Assembly (NCBI GenBank): GCA_023260495.1
Contig: JALQVB010000027.1
Span: forward strand, 1-12,946
Origin: Aquiluna sp.
Lineage (GTDB): Bacteria > Actinomycetota > Actinomycetes > Actinomycetales > Microbacteriaceae
Reading direction: 5' to 3'
Length of the DNA: 12,946 nucleotides
In this document: piece after piece, positions 6,844 through 12,946 of the stretch
How the letters are laid out: each line of letters begins with the position of its first letter
Position numbering within the stretch: the first letter of the stretch is position 1
The notes under the pieces: generated by a model
What the model was told of the DNA's origin: nothing
The model's input: only the letters and a program-made list of their open reading frames with translations
Databases searched by the model: none
Program-made: the position numbers and the translations under genes

Positions 6844-7775
6844 TAGTTGGCTCCTGAGAACTCGGCGCGGCGGCTAATGATGTAGCGGGCGAACATGTTG
6901 ATGACCATTGTGATGAAGAACAGAATCAGACCGGTTCCCACCAGCAGCGAGCGGTAGTCACCACCAGACTCAGGAAACTGAAGTGCAATGTTGGCTGCAA
7001 TGGTGTTCGGGTTGGTCGAAGTTAGCAACGCGAAGCTGATGATTGAGCTGGGGGATAGCACCAGTGCCACGGCCATGGTCTCACCGAGGGCGCGTCCCAG
7101 ACCAAGCATCATGGCGGAGATGATTCCTGGGCGTCCAAATGGCAGTACGGCCATGCGAATCATTTCCCAGCGGGTAGCACCAAGGGCCAGTGCGGCCTCT
7201 TCGTGCAGCCTTGGAGTCTGAAGGAAAACCTCGCGAATCAGGGCGGCCATGATTGGCAGGATCATAATGGCCAGCACCACAGCTACGGTGAGCATGGTCC
7301 GGCCGGTTGCCGAAACCTGGCCCTCAAACAGTGGAATCCAGCCGAGGTTTTCGTTTAGCCATACGTAGGTGGGGTTCAAAAACGGCGCTAGCACCAAGAT
7401 TCCCCAGAGGCCGTAGACCACCGATGGGATGGCAGCCAGCAGGTCAACAAGATAACCAAGGGTCTGGGCAAACCGGCGGTTGGCGAAGTGCGAGATGAAA
7501 AGCGCGATTCCGATTGCCAGCGGGGTGGCGATTACCAAAGCAATGAGCGAGCCGTAGATGGTGCCGAAGATGAAGGGGGCAACGTACTCGAGTGGGTTAT
7601 CGGCCTTGCTGTGGAAGTCGGCTTCGGGTAGGAAGGCAGGTAGTGCCTGAATGAATAGGAAGAAGGCGACGGCAGCCAGGGTGATCAAAATCAGGGTCCC
7701 AGCGGCAGTGGCACTCTTGGAGAAGACGAGATCTCCGAGTCGTACCTTAGCCTTGGTGGCCTTAGCTCCAGCCAT
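6843..7775 (-). CDS. pstC: Phosphate ABC transporter permease PstC
   Basis: Second membrane subunit of the phosphate channel, pairing with PstA. 310 residues from the ATG at 7773-7775. I prefer this to the adjacent in-frame GTG at 7776-7778 because the Shine-Dalgarno AAGGAA (7781-7786) is five bases from the ATG but only two from the GTG. Six hydrophobic segments fit the family (about 23-48, 68-96, 105-133, 160-180, 218-250, 276-300). The EAA loop is EEAALALGATRWEMIRMAVL (192-211), followed by GLGRALGETMAVALVL (225-240), typical of PstC. It follows pstS after a gap holding a strong stem-loop and overlaps pstA by one base. Confidence 0.96.
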   Translation of the reverse strand: MAGAKATKAKVRLGDLVFSKSATAAGTLILITLAAVAFFLFIQALPAFLPEADFHSKADNPLEYVAPFIFGTIYGSLIALVIATPLAIGIALFISHFANRRFAQTLGYLVDLLAAIPSVVYGLWGILVLAPFLNPTYVWLNENLGWIPLFEGQVSATGRTMLTVAVVLAIMILPIMAALIREVFLQTPRLHEEAALALGATRWEMIRMAVLPFGRPGIISAMMLGLGRALGETMAVALVLSPSSIISFALLTSTNPNTIAANIALQFPESGGDYRSLLVGTGLILFFITMVINMFARYIISRRAEFSGAN

Positions 7776-7811
7776 CACGATTCCTTACTTCCAATAACTA
7801 GTTTGACTTTA

Positions 7812-7855
7812 GTAAACAAGCCCGGACTCATGTAGCGGAGTCCGGGCTTGTTTAC
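7812..7855 (-). terminator. Perfect 18-bp stem-loop between pstS and pstC (attenuator/partial terminator or mRNA-stability hairpin)
   Basis: GTAAACAAGCCCGGACTC (7812-7829) is exactly repeated in inverse at 7838-7855, with an 8-base loop (7830-7837). In the minus-strand transcript it begins 13 bases after the pstS stop and ends 36 bases before pstC. The centre is GC-rich, the outer arm ends TTGTTTAC and is followed by TAAAGT, so the uridine tract is interrupted; partial rather than full termination fits. Such an element would give more pstS than pstCAB message, as the stoichiometry of a binding-protein transporter needs. I did not compute a folding energy. Confidence 0.8.
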
Positions 7856-7868
7856 CTGTTATTTAGGT

Positions 7869-8993
7869 TTACTGAACCTGGTCCAGGATGGCCTGAGCGA
7901 TTTCGCGGGTTGCCTGCGAGATTGGGGCGTTGCCTGCAGCAGCTGCTGCAACGTTCTGACCCTCTTCGGAGATGATGAAGCCTGCGTATGCCTTCACCAG
8001 CTCAGCCATTGCGTCGTCTGCGTAGTCCATGCAGCCCTGTAGGTAGGAAACTAGAACTACTGGGTAAACGCCAGCCTCAGCGGTGTCACGAGCTAGGTCG
8101 TAAGCAACGGTGGTGTCTGGGCGACCTGGCTTGACCGAAGAAACGTCCACGATCTTGGCAGCGGCCTCTGGGCTGAATGGAACGAACTGGTTACCAACAC
8201 CAACAGCAACGGTGCCGAAGTCACCAACGCGGGAAGCGTCAGCGTAGCCAATGGTTCCGTTACCGGCAGCAGCAGCAGCTACAACACCGGAGGTACCCTG
8301 TGCACCCTCACCCAGGAATGGCCACTCCTCGATGGAGCCGACGTTTGCACCATCCTTCACCCAGGCGCTTGGCGCAGCCTTGGCTAGCCAGTCGGTGAAG
8401 TTAGCGGTGGTGCCGGACTCGTCAGAGCGGAATACCGGAGTGATTGCTAGGTCTGGCAGAGTCACACCTGGATTGTCGGCTGCAATTGCAGCGTCGTTCC
8501 AGCTGGTGATCTGGTTGGTGAAGATGCCTGCGATGGTTGCAGGGCTCATGTTGAGCGAGTCAATGCCATCTAGGTTGAAGAATACGGCGATTGGGGAAAT
8601 CCATACTGGGAACTCGAACACGGCACCGTCTGCCGGGGAGCAGTTAGGGTGCGGAGTGGCAAGCTCTTCGTCCTTGAACGACGAGTCAGAACCGGTAAAG
8701 AAGGTTAGACCCTCTTCAAACTGGTCACGGCCAGTTCCCGAACCGGTCGGGTTGTAGTTCACGGTGACACCAGGGTTTGCGTCCTGGAAGGCGGCAACCC
8801 ATGCCTCCTGGCCAGCTGCCATGGAAGATGCACCGGAACCATCGAGGGTGCCGGACAGAGCTGCAGTTGTCGTCTCGCCAGTTGAGCTGCTCGAAGTGGC
8901 AGTTGGGTCGGCGTCGACCTCGTTAGCGGCACATCCCGCTAGGACAATTGCGCTGGCGCCAGCCAGTGCGGTCAGCTTTGCAAGCTTTGACAT
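7869..8993 (-). CDS. pstS: Phosphate-binding lipoprotein of the Pst ABC transporter
   Basis: Extracytoplasmic protein that captures inorganic phosphate and delivers it to PstCA. 374 residues. The N-terminus is a lipoprotein signal peptide: basic MSKLAK, hydrophobic stretch, and lipobox LAGC with C21 as the lipidated residue. A Ser/Thr-rich linker (about 30-46) follows. Phosphate-contact segments are visible: GSGASS (52-57), TGSGTGRDQF (83-92), GSDSSF (101-106) and RSDESGTTANF (189-199). The ATG start has a purine-rich ribosome site (AAGGAAAGG, about six bases upstream). It leads the pst set, after a 91-bp gap from the Nudix gene that carries PHO-box-like repeats, and is separated from pstC by a stem-loop. 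Confidence 0.96.
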   Translation of the reverse strand: MSKLAKLTALAGASAIVLAGCAANEVDADPTATSSSSTGETTTAALSGTLDGSGASSMAAGQEAWVAAFQDANPGVTVNYNPTGSGTGRDQFEEGLTFFTGSDSSFKDEELATPHPNCSPADGAVFEFPVWISPIAVFFNLDGIDSLNMSPATIAGIFTNQITSWNDAAIAADNPGVTLPDLAITPVFRSDESGTTANFTDWLAKAAPSAWVKDGANVGSIEEWPFLGEGAQGTSGVVAAAAAGNGTIGYADASRVGDFGTVAVGVGNQFVPFSPEAAAKIVDVSSVKPGRPDTTVAYDLARDTAEAGVYPVVLVSYLQGCMDYADDAMAELVKAYAGFIISEEGQNVAAAAAGNAPISQATREIAQAILDQVQ

Positions 8994-9037
8994 TGATTAC
9001 CTTTCCTTCTTGATTAGGTGATGCCAAAGCTAGGAAG

Positions 9038-9081
9038 GAATAGAAAACTTGGCTTGGATACCAAGTAAACGAATGGTGAAT
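9038..9081 (-). promoter_or_regulatory. PHO-box-like 11-bp direct repeats upstream of pstS
   Basis: On the minus strand four consecutive 11-mers read ATTCACCATTC (9071-9081), GTTTACTTGGT (9060-9070), ATCCAAGCCAA (9049-9059) and GTTTTCTATTC (9038-9048). Units 1, 2 and 4 resemble the GTTCACC-plus-four-bases repeat bound by PhoP in Streptomyces; unit 3 does not. A possible -10, TAGCTT, lies at 9027-9032, giving a leader of about 27 bases. A site here is expected, because pstS is the classic PhoP target, but the match is imperfect. Confidence 0.45.
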
Positions 9082-9084
9082 TAA

Positions 9085-10011
9085 TTACGAAGTTGGCGTG
9101 ACGCGTTCGATGGCAACAAACTTTGGTTTCTTGCCCATGCTCAGTCTCAGCACGACAAATTCTCCAGGCTGAAGCGTGTTTGCTGCCAACACTTCATTTT
9201 TGATATCGGCTACAGCTCTCGTTGCCAAAGTCTTCGTGATGGTGGGTAATGCAGGCCGATGCGAACAAAGCAATGCCGAACGGGATGCGTCAAATAAGTC
9301 CTCGACGGCATGGGTGGTCTTTCTGGGGCTGAGGGCGCTCGCGAGCTCGGTCAGCTGAGATCGGTTTATTAGCCGCTTTTTGGTCGCATTTGCGTAAGGC
9401 TCGACGGTCTGGTGGCATCGAGTCCAGGGACTGGTAACCAGTCTCTTAGGAGAGTAGGCAGCAAGGACTTTTACCAGTCGCTTTGCCTGCTTCTTACCCT
9501 CGGGCAGCAGCGGCCGCTTAGCCTCCTCGCCGTCCCATTGGTCCCGCGGTGTTGCCTTGGCATGTCGCAGCAGAATCAGCGCCCTGGTTTCCAGTTCTTG
9601 CTTCTTGTGAAGTTCAATGATTTCGACCAGCAACTGTCGATCATGGACGTACGTCACGGTGTCTAATGCCTCGTTTACCTCCACCCAAGCAAGTTTTTGA
9701 ATCTCCTTATTGGGCTGGAATTTTGCTTCCTTCCAGGCCTTCTCCTTCAGTTTTGAGGCCCAGTAGTGAACTTCTTTGTTCGCCCCTGATGGCACCTGAT
9801 AGTTGAGAGTGGAAAGTTTTCTTCCTAAGCGAACCTTGACGCCTGTTTCTTCCAGCATTTCCCGAACAGCTGTCTCGGGAAGTGTTTCACCCGGATCTAC
9901 CTTGCCCTTGGGAAAGCTCCAGTCCTTATATTGCGTGCGGTGCACCAGCAGCACCTCAAGCTGCCCCTTCCGCTCTCTCCAGCAGACGACTCCGGCGGCG
10001 TAAATGGTCAC
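9085..10011 (-). CDS. Nudix hydrolase fused to a histidine phosphatase domain (MutT1-type)
   Basis: A 308-residue two-domain protein with the architecture of mycobacterial MutT1 (Rv2985). The N-terminal Nudix domain (about 1-135) has a complete box: G36, E42, R50-E51, E54-E55, G57. The C-terminal histidine phosphatase domain (about 143-300) keeps LLRHAKA (147-153, R149 and H150), TSPWTRCHQT (193-202, R198), E222 and SHRP (250-253, H251). Proteins of this type hydrolyse oxidised or noncanonical nucleotides such as 8-oxo-GTP and can also cleave dinucleoside polyphosphates; the exact substrate here is inferred. The GTG start shares one base with the TAG stop of ppk and lacks its own strong Shine-Dalgarno, so translation is probably coupled to ppk. 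pstS follows after 91 bp. Confidence 0.88.
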   Translation of the reverse strand: MTIYAAGVVCWRERKGQLEVLLVHRTQYKDWSFPKGKVDPGETLPETAVREMLEETGVKVRLGRKLSTLNYQVPSGANKEVHYWASKLKEKAWKEAKFQPNKEIQKLAWVEVNEALDTVTYVHDRQLLVEIIELHKKQELETRALILLRHAKATPRDQWDGEEAKRPLLPEGKKQAKRLVKVLAAYSPKRLVTSPWTRCHQTVEPYANATKKRLINRSQLTELASALSPRKTTHAVEDLFDASRSALLCSHRPALPTITKTLATRAVADIKNEVLAANTLQPGEFVVLRLSMGKKPKFVAIERVTPTS

Positions 10012-12122
10012 TAGCGGCTGCGCTTCTTCTTCAACGTTCTGGCCATGAGCTCATCCTGCATGTCAACTAGCTTCTCTCCGGTTGCGCTCACACTTTGCCG
10101 CAGCCACTCCCCAGAGGACTGCAGCTCCCAACGGGAAATTTCATCACCCATACCAAGATCAAGCAGGTCCTGAAGTTCTCTAATGTGGTCGGACTGGGTT
10201 AGCCGCACCATCGTCTCGACTCGACGGTCCAGATTGCGGTGCATCATGTCGGCAGAGCCGATGAAGACCTCCGGGTCGCCAGCGTTTTCGAAGTAGAAGA
10301 CACGTGAGTGTTCCAGGTATCGGCCAAGAACTGAGTGCACCTTTATTGTTTCAGACAGCCCCGGAACCCCTGGCTTGAGCGCACACATGCCGCGCACCAG
10401 AATGTCAATGGGAACACCTTGCGAGGAAGCTAGATAAAGCTCGTCAATAATTTTTTCATCAACCAGCGAGTTCATCTTGAACCGGATGCGAGCAGGCTTT
10501 CCAGCGAGGTGGTGCTCAGTCTCTCTGCGAATGCGCTCTGTTAGACCTTCGCGAATGCCTCCGGGGGAGGTGAGGATCGATTTGTACTGAGGCTCCATTG
10601 CGTACCCAGAGAGTAGGTTGAACAATTTGGTCAGATCTTCACCTACCTCAGGCCTGGAGGTGAGCAGTCCCAGGTCTTCATAGAAGCGTGCGGTCTTGGG
10701 GTTGTAATTACCCGTTCCGATGTGGACATAGCGTCTCAGCTGACTGCCTTCTTGACGAATCACCAGCGAGAGCTTGCAGTGGGTCTTGAGTCCAACCAGA
10801 CCATAGACCACGTGCACACCGGCGCTTTCCAGTTTGCGTGCCCACCCAATGTTGTTTTGCTCATCGAATCGAGCCTTGATTTCAACCAGCGCCAGCACCT
10901 GCTTGCCGGCAGCGGCCGCGTCAATCAGTGCATCGACGATGGGTGAATCACCTGAGGTTCGGTAAAGGGTTTGCTTGATGGCTAGCACCTGCGGGTCGGC
11001 AGCGGCCTGCTCCAAAAACGCCTGAACGCTGGTGGCAAAAGACTCGTAAGGGTGGTGCACTAGCACCTCGCGTTCGCGCAGCGAGGCAAAGATGTCAGCC
11101 GCCTCGTCCTCATCGGCCTCGAGGTAGCGGTTCGTGGTTATCTGGTGTGGTTCAAAATGCAACTCGGGGATTGGCAGGAATGCAAAGTCGCTGAGGCTCT
11201 TGAGATCTAGCGGTTCAGGCAGGTGATAGACGTCGTGTTCGTCGATGTCGAGCTCGCGCTGCAGTAGCGACAGGACTTGCGGGTCGATGTCCTCGGCTAC
11301 CTCAAGTCGAACCGGTGGGCCAAACTTGCGGCGCAGCAGTTCCTTTTCAAGCTGCACCAGCAGGTTTTCACCCTCATCCTCGTCAACCTCTAGATCCTCA
11401 TTACGAGTCACCCGGAAGGTGTGGTGCTGCAGCACCTCCATGCCTTGGAACAGCTCACCCAAGAATTCGCCAATAACATCCTCGAGCGGAACATAGCGGG
11501 CGGTTTCTCCCGGCACCTTAACAAATCTTGGTAGCAGTGGCGGAACCTTCACCCTGGCGAAGTGCTCGGCCTGGTTCCTAGGGTTTCGAAGCACAACCGC
11601 AAGGTTTAGCGAAAGACCAGAGATGTAAGGAAACGGGTGGGCTGGATCGACCGCAAGAGGGGTTAGCACGGGGAACACCTGTGCCGAGAAGTACTCGTGC
11701 AGCTCCTGCTGCTCGGCAGGGCTGAGTGTTGACCAGTGCACAATTTCGATGCCGTGCTCTGCAAGCTGTTCCGAAATGGTGGTCGCGAATAGGTCCGCGT
11801 GACGAGTCTGGAGCATTTTCGTCCGCTCCGCGATTTGGTGCAACACTTCTTGCGGCGATAGGCCAGAAGCAGATGGCACCGCAATTCCGGTCGCGATTCT
11901 GCGCTTGAGCGAGGCCACTCGAACCATAAAGAATTCATCAAGGTTTGAGGCAAAGATTGACAGAAAGTTGACCCGCTCCAATAGGGGCATGCTTTCATCC
12001 TCGGCTAGCTCCAGCACGCGCTGGTTGAAATCAAGCCAACTTAGCTCGCGCTCCAAAAAGCGATCCGCCGGGAAGTGGTGCTCGCTCTCGGGGATGAAAA
12101 TCGAGGTGGTCTCTTCTGACAT
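10011..12122 (-). CDS. ppk: Polyphosphate kinase 1
   Basis: Makes long-chain polyphosphate reversibly from the terminal phosphate of ATP and so sets the cell's phosphate reserve. About 703 residues, the usual PPK1 length, with N, head and two phospholipase D-like catalytic domains. Numbered from the ATG at 12120-12122: FLERELSWLDFNQRVLELA near 22-40, SNLDEFFMVR (59-68), YVHIGTGNYNP (465-475, with H467 the likely phosphorylated histidine) and YLEHSRVFYF (602-611, second catalytic H605), plus GSADMMHRNLDRRVE (622-636). An in-frame TTG at 12128 would add two residues; neither start has a clear Shine-Dalgarno, and I chose ATG. It follows glnR after 42 bp and overlaps the Nudix gene by one base. 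Confidence 0.96.
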   Translation of the reverse strand: MSEETTSIFIPESEHHFPADRFLERELSWLDFNQRVLELAEDESMPLLERVNFLSIFASNLDEFFMVRVASLKRRIATGIAVPSASGLSPQEVLHQIAERTKMLQTRHADLFATTISEQLAEHGIEIVHWSTLSPAEQQELHEYFSAQVFPVLTPLAVDPAHPFPYISGLSLNLAVVLRNPRNQAEHFARVKVPPLLPRFVKVPGETARYVPLEDVIGEFLGELFQGMEVLQHHTFRVTRNEDLEVDEDEGENLLVQLEKELLRRKFGPPVRLEVAEDIDPQVLSLLQRELDIDEHDVYHLPEPLDLKSLSDFAFLPIPELHFEPHQITTNRYLEADEDEAADIFASLREREVLVHHPYESFATSVQAFLEQAAADPQVLAIKQTLYRTSGDSPIVDALIDAAAAGKQVLALVEIKARFDEQNNIGWARKLESAGVHVVYGLVGLKTHCKLSLVIRQEGSQLRRYVHIGTGNYNPKTARFYEDLGLLTSRPEVGEDLTKLFNLLSGYAMEPQYKSILTSPGGIREGLTERIRRETEHHLAGKPARIRFKMNSLVDEKIIDELYLASSQGVPIDILVRGMCALKPGVPGLSETIKVHSVLGRYLEHSRVFYFENAGDPEVFIGSADMMHRNLDRRVETMVRLTQSDHIRELQDLLDLGMGDEISRWELQSSGEWLRQSVSATGEKLVDMQDELMARTLKKKRSR

Positions 12123-12164
12123 GGGCAATATCTTTGCACTTAAAGCTGAACGGAGGTTAAACAG

Positions 12165-12824
12165 TTACTCGGCTGCGTTGCCGTTTGGATCGAGTCGATA
12201 GCCGACATTTCGCACTGTTCCAATTAGTGCCTCGTGCTCACCGAGCTTGGCGCGCAGCCTTCGGATGTGAACATCCACGGTTCTGGTGCCACCGAAGTAG
12301 TCATAACCCCAGACTTCGCTTAGCAGCTGCTCTCTGGAAAACACCTGGCCGGGATTTTCATTCAGGTAGCTAAGTAGCTCAAATTCCTTGAAGGTCAAAT
12401 CCAGCGCAACACCGTTTATTTTTGCCGTGAAGGTGCCAACATCAATCACCAAACCCGTACTGAGTTCGCCTGAAGCTACCTTGGGCTTGAAGTTTTCAAA
12501 CATGCGAAGCCTGGCATCAACCTCGGCCAGGGAGGCCTGATCCAGGATGAAGTCTCTGGCGCCCCACTCGACGCTCACTGCGGGAAGCCCAGCTTCTGCC
12601 ACTACCATCAACAAAGGCTTTTGCCAGCCAGCGGCCACCAGGATCCTTGAGACGGCTCTAGCGCCAACTAAGTTGGTGCGGCAGTCCAACACGGCAATAT
12701 CGTGCCGGGGCGCGTCTGCCAGCGACTGCGGGTCAAAATCGATTATGTGAATCTGGTGACCAAGGATCTCCAGCGGTGGCAGCGGGTTCTCGCGCTCGGG
12801 CGAGATGCACAAAATGCTTGCCAT
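12165..12824 (-). CDS. glnR: GlnR-type orphan response regulator, OmpR-like winged helix
   Basis: Transcription factor expected to control nitrogen assimilation genes. 219 residues from the ATG at 12822-12824, chosen because GGGAGG (12831-12836) lies six bases upstream; an in-frame TTG at 12848 is unlikely. The receiver-like domain (about 1-110) lacks the N-terminal acid pair of true receivers, has CISPE at 6-10, and keeps one aspartate, D47, in VLDCRTNLVGARAV, a sequence typical of GlnR. The winged-helix domain (about 122-212) carries LDLTFKEFELLSYL (141-154), EVWGYDYFGGTRTVDVHIRR (170-189) and IGTVRNVGYRL (201-211), near identical to actinobacterial GlnR as I recall it. No sensor kinase is adjacent, as usual for this orphan regulator. 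Neighbourhood with ppk and pst supports the call. Confidence 0.85.
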   Translation of the reverse strand: MASILCISPERENPLPPLEILGHQIHIIDFDPQSLADAPRHDIAVLDCRTNLVGARAVSRILVAAGWQKPLLMVVAEAGLPAVSVEWGARDFILDQASLAEVDARLRMFENFKPKVASGELSTGLVIDVGTFTAKINGVALDLTFKEFELLSYLNENPGQVFSREQLLSEVWGYDYFGGTRTVDVHIRRLRAKLGEHEALIGTVRNVGYRLDPNGNAAE

Positions 12825-12836
12825 AAATCGCCTCCC

Positions 12837-12889
12837 GCCTACCCCCAAATGAGACTGGTGAATTGTTTTCCAGCAGATAGAGTCGATAT
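12837..12889. promoter_or_regulatory. Divergent upstream region of glnR and the right-edge gene
   Basis: For the plus strand, TAGAGT (12878-12883) followed by six bases and GTG (12890) fits a leaderless promoter of TANNNT type; no good -35 is seen. For glnR, no convincing -10/-35 pair stands out. On the minus strand AATTCACCAGTC (12853-12864) nearly copies AATTCACCATTC of the pstS PHO-like site (11 of 12 bases). Confidence 0.35.
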
Positions 12890-12946
12890 GTGCAGCGGCA
12901 ATGGGTTCAGATCATCTTGTTTTGGACGCTGGCTGCTGCAGCGGGC
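12890..12946 (+). CDS. Start of a divergent gene, possible membrane or exported protein (partial)
   Basis: Only 19 codons are present. From the GTG at 12890 the frame reads MQRQWVQIILFWTLAAAAG, a short polar N-terminus running into a hydrophobic segment, which looks like a membrane anchor or signal peptide. The GTG has no Shine-Dalgarno but stands six bases after a TAGAGT hexamer, consistent with a leaderless mRNA. Other frames are also open to the edge: one starting with ATG at 12889 and one with ATG at 12903, the latter giving a chance methyltransferase-like LVLDAGCCSG. The frame choice is therefore uncertain and no function is assigned. Confidence 0.35.
   Translation, partial: MQRQWVQIILFWTLAAAAG

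Noticed and set aside
8251..8757. 168-codon plus-strand open frame opposite pstS
   Set aside because: Antisense shadow; pstS has signal peptide, lipobox and phosphate-contact motifs in the opposite strand.
9053..9065. CTTGGATACCAAG palindrome upstream of pstS as a separate operator
   Set aside because: Arms are only five bases and it falls across the PHO-like repeat units, so it is not supported independently.
11663..11998. 111-codon minus-strand open frame within ppk
   Set aside because: Alternative frame of the same strand as ppk, with no domain; ppk is intact through this stretch.
12903..12946. Methyltransferase-like start with LVLDAGCCSG at the right edge
   Set aside because: The resemblance to a SAM-binding motif comes from a short GC-rich stretch; the frame from 12890 gives a more natural N-terminus, and 15 residues are too few to decide.
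1..12946. Mobile elements, CRISPR arrays, tRNA, rRNA, phage or defence genes
   Set aside because: No transposase, integrase, spaced repeat array or RNA gene signature was found; all large intervals are filled by conserved housekeeping genes.

Overview
The window looks like a chromosomal segment of an actinobacterium, most likely a Microbacteriaceae-type (Micrococcales) organism with a compact genome. Evidence: an orphan GlnR-type regulator sits beside ppk, a Nudix-histidine phosphatase fusion of the mycobacterial MutT1 type, and pstSCAB, an order that recurs in Actinobacteria (Streptomyces coelicolor has pstSCAB, ppk and glnR in one neighbourhood; M. tuberculosis has glnR-mshD-phoT). GTG starts are common, at least one mRNA appears leaderless, gaps between genes are short, and GC is moderate by eye (not computed). 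The family-level guess is weaker than the phylum call.

Left part (1-2560): two divergent glycerol catabolism genes, glpK (cut by the window edge) and glpD, share a 63-bp gap. GlpK phosphorylates glycerol and GlpD oxidises glycerol-3-phosphate to dihydroxyacetone phosphate. The start of glpD carries four tandem 10-bp repeats that look like an operator lying inside the coding sequence.

Middle left (2537-4960), minus strand: an SDR-DUF2867 fusion and an EamA/DMT-family transporter follow pstB and may be cotranscribed from the pst side. Their substrates are unknown. The transporter ends by overlapping glpD tail to tail.

Middle (4995-9081), minus strand: the high-affinity phosphate importer pstS-pstC-pstA-pstB. 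A perfect 18-bp stem-loop lies between pstS and pstC, and 11-bp repeats resembling actinobacterial PHO boxes lie upstream of pstS. No phoU follows pstB inside the window.

Right part (9085-12824), minus strand: glnR, ppk and the Nudix-phosphatase gene, tightly spaced (42 bp, then a 1-bp overlap), link nitrogen regulation, polyphosphate synthesis and nucleotide/phosphate hydrolysis to the pst genes downstream. A divergent partial gene starts at the right edge.

Overall this is a conserved housekeeping locus for phosphate, polyphosphate, nitrogen and glycerol. I found no phage, insertion sequence, CRISPR, tRNA or rRNA, and no clearly new multi-gene system. The most interesting signals are the cis-elements (glpD decamers, PHO-like repeats, pstS-pstC hairpin, and a 12-bp element shared by the pstS and glnR upstream regions) and the unexplained SDR-DUF2867/transporter pair.
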